Origin: Portulaca oleracea
Lineage: Eukaryota > Streptophyta > Magnoliopsida > Caryophyllales > Portulacaceae
Direction: 5' to 3'
NCBI GenBank assembly: GCA_029582165.1
Contig: CM055877.1
Span: 21,178,355 to 21,242,354 of the forward strand
DNA length: 64,000 nucleotides
Shown piece by piece: positions 11,684 through 21,500 of the stretch (positions are counted from its first letter, which is position 1; each line of letters begins with the position of its first letter). The notes under the pieces are model-generated. The model did no database searches, was not told the origin of the DNA, and saw only the letters and a program-made list of their open reading frames with translations. Both the position numbers and the translations under genes were made by a program.

Positions 11684-12685
11684 TTAGTCTTCAGTGCTCC
11701 TGGAAGGGTGGCTGGGTGAACCAGTAGCCCTCCTATTAGGACTGGAATTTTTCAATCCTTGGATGGTGGCCTTCCCATTGTTCATGGTCTCAAGTTGGAT
11801 ACATATGTCTTTAAGGTAATCAAAGTCCTTAATGACGTGATATCCAAAATGATGGGATAGGCTGCTTTTGAGACCTCGCTTGAAGGTAGTCAGCTGTAGG
11901 CGCAAAGGTATAGTCTCGTTGATGTGAGACAACTTGGTGTTCCATCTTTCGAAATAATCCAAGAAGGACTCGTCTTCCCCCTGCTTCATGGTTGTTAGAT
12001 CATCCATTGTGGCATGATTCTTCTGGATACGACTGTAGTGATTGATAAAGGCCTTAAACAACTCATTCCAGTCAGCCTTGGCTTGAGGTGATAGAGCATG
12101 GTACCATACTTTGGCTTCTCCAGCTAGGGTGGATGGGAAGATTGTAGTGTACAAGTCAACATCAATCATGTGAAGAGGTGTCAATCGCATAAACTCCTCG
12201 ATGTGGTGAATAGGATTCTCAGATGGCTTGAACTTGATGTTGGTTACTTCAACTTTGTTAGCCACCTTCACGAACGGGTGGATGGGCAAAGGCACATCTA
12301 TGTACTTGTCAGCAAAGGCCGGAACAGTGCCCATCATCTTGGTAAGACTCTCAAGTTTTTGTTCCAAGGCCTTGACAGCAGGATTTTTAGTGACCTTGGG
12401 AACTTTTAAGACTGCCTTAGACTTCCCTTTGAAAGACCTTGAGCCCCCTAACTTATGGACTTTTATAACATCATCATCTCACTCAGTATTTAGGCCAAAC
12501 TTCTCATTGATCTTTGTGATGGCTTGCAACATGCCATCCATCACTTGTTGTTGCTCATGGAGCCTTTCCCCGATCTTTTGCTCCTGTTCAAAGGAACTTG
12601 CAAAGACTAAGCCTTGTATCTTAGTGTAAAGATCCTCCAACTGTTTCGAGATGTTGGCTTCAGCGCCTCGGACAGGGATCTCCAT
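11684..12685 (-). pseudogene. Gag protein of the LTR element (Retrotrans_gag type), one in-frame stop
   Basis: Two open stretches, 12685-12479 and 12367-11684, lie in the same frame. A single TGA at 12481-12479 separates them, and the sequence between is otherwise open, giving about 333 codons. The N-terminal part (EANISKQLEDLYTKIQ) looks like a short coiled coil. The C-terminal part is a plant retrotransposon Gag domain: PFVKVANKVEVTNIKFKPSE, then LAGEAKVWYHAL, LFKAFINHYSRIQ and MKQGEDESFLDYFERW. No zinc knuckle follows, and no pol frame is found downstream on this strand. The Gag is of the kind seen in Tat/Athila-related elements; the exact lineage is not settled. With one stop, this copy may have been functional recently. 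Confidence 0.82.
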
Positions 12686-14060
12686 GGTATGATTTCGAGC
12701 TCTGGTAGACGGGTTGTAACTTTGATTTGAAACAAACTGGTACGGTACGTAGATCCCTGATGTGGGCCCGGAGTCGATCTCTTATCTTAGTTGTATGCAT
12801 TATTAGTGACTCGATAATTACTCTAACACTTACTACTCGATGCATGCATGTCATAAAAGACCTATTTGGGACCTTATTGACTCGACACCTACATGCTAAC
12901 ACTCACAAGATGACTCACCCACTTTTTGGGAGTGCATGACCTAACTCTATATGAACCTATTAAAAGAACATTATAAAGGGCCGAATAAAGTCAGACATAG
13001 CGAGCGGATCATAAGTTGAAAGGCGCAAGTTAGTGTTTCTCAATTCGGATGGGCCATATCCACAGGTCAACCATTTTAAGGAGAATCCGTAACCTGACCC
13101 AATAACTTTAGACAGCTCTAGCTATATTGGCTATTATAAGAACTATAATAATGTTCAACAAGACTGACGACTCATTTTTTTTTTTTATCTTTATGTTTTT
13201 TATTTGTCGAAGGAAATGGATGTTGTGAAGGACTGAATAAAGCCAACAATAAGCGAGTTATAATTAGTTTATAGGCTTAATTGACAAATCCAATATGGTT
13301 GGGCTTAACAATGAACCAACCATAAATTTGATGGATTATTAAAACCTATAAATTAATTTACTCAAGTTTAGTGACTATTATACAGTCTAAAATGTTATCC
13401 ATTAACTTTGTTGGACTTTTAATAAACTTAGACCTTTATTAAGGGAATTTCATAAAGGGCCATATAATATCATCGAAGGCGAGTCAATTTTTATTTATTA
13501 ATTAAAATAGCTAACCCTTAAACATAAATGGGCCCTTCCATTGGGCTAACCATAATGCCTCTAGGGTTAATTATACTAATCAATAAATAATCATTTTCTC
13601 AACCCAATGAATTTTATATGGACTAGAATGAAACCTTCAAACTAGGGTCGACTCTTTATAAGAAGAAAAAAGGGAAGGGAAACACATAGCACATAGCATA
13701 CATGGCCTACCGCATGTTCTCGCCTCGGTTCACCTTACCCCTAAAATTTGTTGGTAAGGAGTGTGAGGTGTTGCTCGTCGGACTTCAAGGAAGCCGTGGA
13801 GTATAACATGGGGAGAGGAGTGACCAAATGCTTAGTGATGTGGAGTGCATCCCTATAGTAGTTGCCCCCCGCTCTCGAGTATCATCCTAGTTTACCTAAC
13901 CGTAGCCTTTGTGCTCACGTTTCATAAGACCCGATGAGTGGCCCGGTATGCAGAGAATGCCTAAAAAGAAAATTAAAATTGCGAAAATAATCAACTTCTC
14001 CCTTTTACAATTTCAAATCAACTCGATTTTTTCAACTTTTACCCTCTTTTTAAGTTTAAG
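12686..14060 (-). other. 5' leader of the Gag-only element, no gene
   Basis: In the minus orientation this is the untranslated region between the primer-binding site and Gag. It is AT-rich with repeated phrases on the theme ataaagggccgaataaag / gaaggactgaataaagcc / ataaagggccatataat (near 12971, 13228 and 13451). It contains a T run at 13174-13184. No open frame carries a recognisable motif. Confidence 0.5.
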
Positions 14061-14078
14061 TCCCCAGTGGAGTCGCCA
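14061..14078 (-). other. Primer-binding site of the Gag-only element
   Basis: On the minus strand the sequence is TGGCGACTCCACTGGGGA, three bases after the LTR end (...CCTACA). From memory this TGGCGACTC... type is the primer site of many plant Tat/Ogre elements; which tRNA is used would need checking. Confidence 0.65.
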
Positions 14079-14081
14079 ATC

Positions 14082-15455
14082 TGTAGGACCCGAAAAATTC
14101 CCGTTCGGGGAATTGTTTTCGATGCGCTACTTAAGTGATGATTGGGAGCCGACTAAGGTTGCTTAATCCTTAAATAAGGATATTTTTATTTTCAAAATTC
14201 ATTTTGGGGTGATGAAACTTTATTTATTTACAAATCCCTTTATATTATTTAAATACTCGAAATTGCACCAAAATATTTTATTAATGATTTATTACCGAGC
14301 CATTACCGAATCGGGGCCAGAAAGGTAATAAATGGGCATCCAGAAATAACCAAAAGGCGCATAGCTTTTGATGTTTCTAGGCTGGGCCATTCATTTCCTC
14401 AGCCTAGAAGAAATGGGTGAAAATTGGTAAAGGCCACATAGCCATTACAAATTCATGTGCCCATTTCCTTTGGGTTAGCCTTGGATTAGTGAAAATGGTG
14501 GTATTAAATCATTTCTAATTATTTTGATGCAAGGACGTGTATTTTAAATAATCAAAAGAATTGTAAAATGAAGAAAGAGTTGCCAGCCGATTAAAGGAAA
14601 TCGACAAACCAAAAATAAAAAAGGTATAAATCCGGTCTATGAAACCCGCTTTCTAAGTTCGGGGGTAAGGTTACGAATTCGAGAATTATAAGAACTCTCG
14701 AATCCTCCTGTTAGAAAATAGTATTTACTAAAATCAAACTTGAAATGAAAAGAGCAGGGAATAGTTTAATAAATTTCACAATGCTATATTCTTGATCATG
14801 CAATAAAAAACGAATGCGGTTTTCTTTTACAAAATAAGTACAAATGAAGGAATCAAAGCACAAATTACATAATTAAATACAAAAATAATGAAAAGCAAAC
14901 CTTGCTTAAAGGTGATGGATGAGATGAAAGTTGATCCCTTGACTTGACCTTGGTTTGAAGCTTGGATGGAAGGATGTATATGGGAATATTTAGGAGGGTG
15001 GTATGATAATGATGATATGGAGATGATGAGAGTGATTATAAGAGAATTAGAGAGCGATGATGGAAAGAATTTTGAGAGAGTTTAGGTAGAGTGATGATAA
15101 TAGTTGATGATTGATGAGTGAAAATGGTGAGTTATTTATAGGTGGAGGATGGGTGTTTTGGAGAGAAGGATGAGGGAACATGTCCCAAAAATCAAGCTCT
15201 TTCACCATGCAAGAATAAAAGCTAAGCGGGTATTTTGTGAGGTCAACTGAGGTCAAACATGTGGGGCTATGATCAAGTGATGTGCATGGGGATGATTCTG
15301 GCGCCAAAATCAGAGAAATTCGTAAAACCCTAGCGGCTTATAAGATTGAATTGCATGGATCGGTGATGTGGCAAGCAGCGGCGGGCCGCTTCTGAAGATA
15401 AAACCGCAGTGGCTTTTGTGAATTTTCCTGGGCCGGGTTCATGGATTCACGCTTT
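14082..15455 (-). repeat. 5' LTR of the Gag-only element (U3 end truncated)
   Basis: It starts TGTAGGACCC at 14082 on the plus strand, the inverse of ...CTACA at 7855. 14521-15455 match 1-779 plus 7543-7671. The match ends at 15455 (gcttt), so about 184 bp of the outer end are missing and the junction continues into unrelated DNA. This copy keeps about 38 bp (15294-15331 or so) that the 3' LTR lost when the nested element inserted or afterwards. Confidence 0.8.
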
Positions 15456-15759
15456 ATGGAGATACATAACCTCATTAAGGCAAATCGGGCAAAGGAGTGA
15501 ATATTAAAAAAGAGGAGAGATAAAAAAAATAATAGAATAAAAAGAAAAGAAAAGAGGCTAACTTGAAAACCCCTTTGGAGAAAGTTAGGCAAAAGGAGAA
15601 AATATTGAAGACCCATCTTTGAAGACCCGAAGAGTTACAAGAGGAGAACATCCAAGAAGAAGACATTAATAGCTTATGAAGTTTGTAAAATAGAAATGTA
15701 AAATTGTAGAGAATACTTGTATTTCATTAATAAAAGGATTACATCAAATTCAATAAAAG

Positions 15760-16620
15760 TTACATTTTTATTCTACAAATATAAAAGGAAAGCATCACAT
15801 TCAAAAAGGCAACTCTAGTAAAAGCAATATAGTTCCCATCTCCATCCATCATTTTCTCTTTCCCATTTTCATCTCTTTTCTCGATTTTGTCTTGCTGGTC
15901 CTTAGTTGTTTCAGAGTCTTTGGTTCTACTAGTGCTACCCATATTATGACATTGAATCTTTTCAGGTTTCTCTTCAAGGGCAATAGGTCCTTTTTCCCTT
16001 TCCTTTAGGGATAGTAAGTCGTTGTCCGTTAGTAGTTGACTCTGGTTCTCGAATGGAAATCCCTGGAAGTATAGATTAAAGTACACTCTACAATCTGGGC
16101 TTGGGTGGTATTCAATTCCCTCCGTCGAGGCAGGATGGGGCCTCTTCTCCTCGATATCGGCGTCCTGGTGAGAGTTATTGAAGAAATAAGCCAGTCAAGG
16201 TAATCATCAGTAGTGGAGGAAATAACCCGTTGTGGCAAGGGGGCTTCTATTCCTGACCTCTTCTTCCAATATCGAAGCAAGGCTTCAATCACGAAGGCCA
16301 GTAGGTGACTTCTGTCGGGGACCTCAAAGGGCGTAAGAAAAATATTATAGTGGTGTCCCATTTGCTATTTCGAACATATCTAACATGGAGATACGGGCAG
16401 CTTTGCGTGAATGGTTGGTAAAGCATAGGATTTTCCACCACTGGTCCACCATTGAATATCACAGTGGTTCTTCAAGATGAAGATCAATTCCGCGAGGTTC
16501 CTTTGGGCATAATACCTCCTTTTTTTTTGACAAAAACTCGCTATCTCTAATGTCGCCACATAAGGGTACTCCATGAGCAAACAGTCCATTAGCCAAATCT
16601 GTAAAAGAAAAGAAGTTAGT
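15760..16620 (-). pseudogene. Unrecognised multi-exon frame, 3' part
   Basis: I do not recognise the family. On the minus strand an exon-like segment begins after the acceptor-like tract TTCTTTTCTTTTACAG at about 16600 and reads IWLMDCLLMEYPYVATLEIA..., then LAELIFILKNHCDIQWWTSG, down to about 16380. A second stretch (16361-16029) reads FLTPFEVPDRSHLLAFVIEA, then LLRYWKKRSG and DDYLDWLISSITLTRT. A third (16086-15760) is a Lys/Glu-rich tail. The segments change frame between each other, as introns or decay would cause. They lie in the same orientation as the segments at 17030-17260 and 23950-25970 and may be one disrupted gene or an old transposon gene. Confidence 0.35.
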
Positions 16621-16712
16621 ATTCGGTTGGAAAAAAAAATTACAACTAGGGGCTTATCGGTGTTGGGATTCAACATAGATGAATCACTTGGGATTCCATG
16701 CAAAATCTCCAC

Positions 16713-16734
16713 ACACACACACACACACAACACA

Positions 16735-16766
<32 letters not shown>
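16713..16766. repeat. Short (CA)n/(TG)n/(TA)n microsatellite
   Basis: Runs of acacac (16713-16727), tgtgtg (16736-16750) and tatata (16751-16766) follow each other, forming a short imperfect hairpin of alternating purine and pyrimidine. Confidence 0.85.
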
Positions 16767-16767
<1 letters not shown>

Positions 16768-17029
16768 AGGAAATAAGAATAAAACACACTGAATGGTTAA
16801 AGACTTACCTGTAAGGCAATGGGGCTTCCTCGAAAGTTCTGGCTCAAACTCCAAGTGTCCAAACCAAGGAGAGTTTCAACAATCATCATTGGGGCAAGGT
16901 TCTAACCTCGGTCCATTACATCCACCACGTGGATAAGGGAAATTAATGCAGTCCTCGAACCTCAATGGTAGAAGAAAACCTCAACAAGCATACAAAGTAC
17001 ATGGGCTCAAACCCTCGTTGCCGGTCGCA

Positions 17030-17260
17030 TTCTAAGTGCTTCAGGAAATTGGACCAACCCAACCAAAGTTTGCAAATAAACAGTGTTTACTTCCATGATA
17101 TGGCTTAGGGCACGATGGTTGAAGTTTGTAAGTTCCTCAAAATGTGCCACAAATTTGTAGCCTATATGAGGTGTGGTTGGAGGAGCATAAAGGCATAGAT
17201 CCAAAAGACAAGTACATTCCTCGGGGAGAGGAAAAAGCTCGTCCAAAGAGAACCTGAAGA
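17030..17260 (-). pseudogene. Unrecognised exon, 3' half, cut by the Ty3/gypsy insertion
   Basis: Read on the minus strand after removing the inserted element and one copy of CATGA, the frame from 24101-23950 continues without a break into this segment: ...PSYPNLLPH followed by VFRFSLDELFPLPEE, then LYAPPTTPHIGYKF, HFEELTNFNHRALSHIMEVN and LQTLVGLVQFPEALRMRPAT. An open frame spanning the empty site argues that it was coding before the insertion. The family is unknown to me. Confidence 0.45.
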
Positions 17261-17265
17261 CATGA
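17261..17265. repeat. Target-site duplication CATGA, left copy
   Basis: CATGA directly precedes the LTR start TGAAGAGG at 17266 and recurs at 23945-23949 directly after the 3' LTR end CTCCA. The 5-bp length is usual for Ty3/gypsy integrase. Confidence 0.92.
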
Positions 17266-18220
17266 TGAAGAGGTCCGGGTTCCATTCTCCGCTTTGGTGA
17301 TCTCCGCCAAGCGAGCCGCGTCAAACAACTCGAGCCTTGAGTTACAATTCCCGGTCACTACCGGAATTGCGAGGCTAGTCTCGGCCATCCAGTGGATGGG
17401 CCCCGGGACTCTCTAGGCGGGCCCGCCCAAAACACCGAGCCCGGAGGCCTCGGGACCGGACCGGGTTGTCCCGAGATTGGAGAATAGGAGGTATCGGGGT
17501 GCGGGTGTAAGACCCCGGAAGCAACAAAGACCAGGCATAAGAGGGCGTCATGCAGCAGGTCGTCACGCCCGTGACGCTTTTGGTCGCGCCCGTGACGCAT
17601 CAATCCAGGTCGTCACGCCCGTGACTCGTCACGGCATTTTGGGAAAAAGTGGGCAGAATTCGTCACGCCCGTGACCCTCGCCAGGTCACGCCCGTGACTC
17701 ACTGCGGCATTTTGGGAAAATTGGAAAGAAGTTCGTCACGCCCGTGACGATTCGGTGTAGCGCCCGCTACGATCGCGCGCCCGAAAATCGCCTGGAGTTT
17801 TCGCTCTGGTCACGCCCGTGACCATCTGGCGTAAGGCCCGTGACGGCGCTGTTTTGCGTGATTAGCTTGGTTTAAAACGCTGAGTTTTGCTTATGTTATA
17901 AATACTTGTTTAGCAATTTTTCCAAGACACTTTTTGACTGATTAATGAATATGCTTATGCATGAGTTAGGGTTGCTCCCTTTCTCTCAAAATCTTGCTTT
18001 ACTTTATCCATTGGTTAGTGGTGGTGTTTGCAAGTCTTCTCTTTATTGATCATTTGGTGGAATCTTCCTTTATGATGGTCATGGTGGGATGCTAGGCGTT
18101 GGTGGTGGAATCTCCTTTATCCAAAGTCATATCCAATCCTTTTGGTGTCCAAGCATTGTTAGATTGTTGATTCGAGTATCTCAAGCTAGTCTTCATTCTC
18201 TCCCATCGCGCCACGCTCCA
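17266..18220 (+). repeat. 5' LTR of the young Ty3/gypsy element
   Basis: It starts TGAAGAGG and ends ACGCTCCA. It is bounded left by CATGA and right by the primer-binding site. It contains a palindrome array at 17562-17844, and downstream of that the AT-rich stretch ttataaatacttg near 17898, a candidate promoter TATA box. Confidence 0.95.
17562..17844. repeat. Nine copies of a 14-bp palindrome in the 5' LTR
   Basis: The core GTCACG-CC-CGTGAC occurs at 17562, 17612, 17662, 17685, 17735 and 17809. Variants are at 17583 (GTCGCGCCCGTGAC), 17757 (GTAGCGCCCGCTAC, a fully compensated palindrome) and 17831 (GTAAGGCCCGTGAC). Most copies extend to CGTCA...TGACG, which are bZIP/TGA-factor half-sites, so an enhancer role is plausible. 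The array lies upstream of the candidate TATA box. Confidence 0.85.
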
Positions 18221-18222
18221 TT

Positions 18223-18234
18223 TGGTATCAGAGC
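18223..18234 (+). other. Primer-binding site, initiator-Met tRNA type
   Basis: The 12 bases are the exact plant consensus TGGTATCAGAGC, two bases after the LTR end. Confidence 0.92.
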
Positions 18235-18570
18235 ACAAGGTTATTCATCTAGCTTGAGTTTGTCATTGTTCTTGCTAGTTTGTTCTCTATTGTTGGAATT
18301 TTGGTATTTTGATTGAAATATTGGTGTTCCCCAACCCTTGTGACTCCAAGTGTGCTGGAGAAGTTGTTAATGCTATTGTGTTTGTTGATTTTGATGCATA
18401 TTGGAGCTTTAAGGAAGAGTTGGAAAATTTGTGCACACAAGGTGTTCGATAAAATGCCCAAGTGAGAAAAACACAAAGAACCCTTATCCCAAACACAAGC
18501 CAACTACAAGAAAACCCCCAAACTCCACAAAATATCCCAAATACAATCCGTCCCATACCTTTCCCTCGAT
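18235..18570 (+). other. Untranslated leader of the young Ty3/gypsy element
   Basis: This is non-coding sequence between the primer-binding site and the first ATG of gag. I see no gene in it. Confidence 0.7.
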
Positions 18571-21500
18571 ATGGATGGTCACGATGATTCCGATCGAGAG
18601 GAATCAAGCCACCGGGGTAGCCCTCAACTTCGGGTCCTCGAGAATCGACTTGCCACCCATGACGAACAATTCTCCTCCATCAATCGAACCCTTAATGCCA
18701 TCATGGCACGGTTGGATAACCTCGCCCTAGAGCGTCCGGTTCCGCCTCGAGTTGAACGTCCGAGGCGAACACAAAGCCCAGTCCGTCCTCCTCCAAACTT
18801 TGAGTCGAGTGACGATGCTAGAGGCTCTCCACGACGCCAAATTCGCCGGAATGTGCATGAACAACCCCCTTGAGATGATTTCCATGACATAAAAATTGAC
18901 ATTCCCGAATTCCACGGTACCACTGATCCGGACGACTACATCGAATGGACCCAATTGATGGATAGGATCGTCGAAACCAAGGAGTATGATGAGGAGAAGG
19001 CTTATAAGATAGCAAGTTTGAAACTCACTAAGGTCGCTTCGCTTTGGTTCGAGAATATGAAATCGCAACGGGCTCGAGAAGGGAAGGCGAGAATTTCCAC
19101 TTGGACCCATCTTAAGCAAGTGATCAAACGCCGTTTTTTACCAAGCACTTACCGACATGACAATCTGAAAAGGGCCTATGCCCTAACTCAAGGCAGACGA
19201 ACCGTTGGAGAGTACATATCTGAATTCGAGCAACTTCTTATCAAAAGTGGCCTCCAGGAACTTGAAGATCAAACCATGATGCGTTTTTTGAATGTTTTGG
19301 ATCCCACCATCGCTAAAAGGGTCGAGATCCAACCTTACTATTCACTGGATGAGTTGTGTAGCTTGGCCCTTCGGGTTGAACGACGTCGGAAAGAAAGGAC
19401 TCTCGCCAAATCTACTTCACGCAACTATCACCCACCGTCAAATCGACCTCCTTGTCAATCGGCCACACCCAAACCTAGTGAGACACCCATGTTCCCTGCG
19501 ACACCCCGAACTGACAAAGGGAAGGGACTTGTTGTGGCGTCTCCTACGGGGACCACTCGTCTTGTGGAAGGAAAGAAATGCTTCAAGTGCCATGGATATG
19601 GCCACTTCCAGGCCGATTGTCCAAACCGGCGGACCTTGACTCTCAAGGAGGTTCGGGACATTGACGAGGAATTGCAAGGAGCCCAGGATGAGCCTGAATT
19701 TGTTGTCGAGGATGCATACACTAGTGAAGAAGGAGAAACCGCGGCTGTTTCGCGTGACCAAGGAGACGCTCTTGTCTTGAGGGGAGCTTTGCATGTTCAA
19801 GAAGTCCCTCTTGACAGAGCCCAGCGGGAGACTATATTCCAAACACGATGCTTAGTTGGGGGCAAGGTGTGCGAGCTCATCATCGACGGGGGAAGCTGTG
19901 CTAATGTGGCCTCTACCTATATGGTTGACAAACTGGGATTACCCCTATTGCCACATCCCCGTCCCTATTCGCTGAAATGGCTCAATGACCGCGACGACAT
20001 TAAGCTAACAAATCCTGTCTTAGTGAATTTAACCTTTGGCACTAACTATAAGGACTCTATTGTTTGTGATGTTGTCCCCATGAGCGCGTGTCACATATTG
20101 TTGGGTCGATCGTGGCAATTTGACAAGAAAAGCACTCATGACGGATCGAAGAATACTTACTCCTTTATCCACGAGGGCAAGAGGGTTAAACTCCTTCCAC
20201 TAGCACCACATGAAATATCACCACCTAAACCTGGGGCGGGAAGTGAGGAGCCCAAACACTTGAGTGAGACACGGGTCGAGCGAGCCTTAAGCAAGGGGAA
20301 GGCCATTTTTTCCTTGCTCCTCTTAGAGGCGAACACATGTGAGGAAGTGAAACCTAAACACCCTCTCGTTGCCCCCCTTCTTGCTGAATTTGGAGATGTA
20401 TTCCCCGAAGAGCTCCCACCGGGTCTACCTCCTATCCGAGGTATTGAGCATCAGATCGACCTTATACCCGGCGCTCCGCTCCCCAACAAGGCGGCATATC
20501 AGTGCAACCCGCAAGAGACAAAGGAGTTACAAAGACAGGTTGACGAACTTATTTCACGAGGCTATGTTCGAGAGAGTATGAGTCCGTGCTCCGTTCCGGC
20601 CCTCCTAGTTCCGAAGAAAGATGGTACCTTCAGGATGTGCGTAGATAGCCGAGCCATCAACAATATTACCATCAAGTATCGGTACCCTATACCGAGGCTT
20701 GACGACATGCTCGATGAGCTACATGGCTCCTGTATTTTCTCCAAGATTGACCTACGGAGTGGCTATCATCAAATCCGTATGAAGGAAGGCGATGAGTGGA
20801 GGACAGCGTTCAAGACAAAAGGGGGATTATATGAGTGGCTTGTCATGCCATTTGGGCTTTCCAACGCCCTGAGCACATTCATGCGTCTTATGAACGAGGT
20901 GTTGAGACCCTTTATTGGTAAATTCGTCGTGGTTTATTTTGATGATATTCTAGTATATTCGAGGAGTGAGGCGGAGCATATTGTGCATTTGGAGCGGGTG
21001 TTCGAGGTTTTGCGGCAACAACGGCTTTACGGTAAACTGGAGAAGTGCGAATTTTGCACTCCCCAAGTCACCTTTCTTGGGTATATTGTTTCCGGCACGG
21101 GTATTTCTATGGACCCTTCAAAGGTGGAGGCCATCCGTTCTTGGCCTTCGCCCTCTACTATCACGGAGGTGAGGAGTTTCCACGGTCTTGCTTCGTTCTA
21201 CCGTCGGTTCATCAAGGGCTTTAGTACCCTTACCGCTCCCATTACCGAGTGCATGAAGAAGGGCGCCTTTGAGTGGACCCGAGCAGCCCAAGGAGCTTTT
21301 GAGAAGCTGAAGTCACAACTTTGTGAGGCTCCGGTACTTGCTCTCCCGGATTTCACACAAGCCTTCGAAGTGGATTGTGATGCTAGTGGTGTAGGCATTG
21401 GGGCCGTGTTGATGCAAAACCAACGTCCTATCGCTTATTTCAGTGAGAAACTCAGTGGTTCAAGGAGGAACTATTCCACGTATGATAAGGAGTTTTATGC

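Larger units (their letters stand above)
1..15455 (-). mobile_element. Non-autonomous Gag-only LTR retrotransposon (Tat-like), minus strand
   Basis: Two long direct repeats bracket the element. Position 1 aligns with 14521 and the match runs on to 779 and, after a nested insertion, from 7543 to 7671. The LTR ends are TGTAG at 14082 and CTACA at 7855, an inverted pair. Read on the minus strand, a primer-binding site (14061-14078) follows the 5' LTR, one Gag frame comes next (11684-12685), and a purine tract (7856-7870) precedes the 3' LTR. The interior of about 6.2 kb holds no protease, reverse transcriptase or integrase. That is the layout of terminal-repeat elements with only a GAG domain, mobilised by a relative. 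The Tat-like assignment rests on the primer-site type, the Gag style and the 3' tandem repeats, and is an inference. The first 439 bp of the 3' LTR lie outside the window, and the 5' LTR has lost its last roughly 184 bp. Confidence 0.75.
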
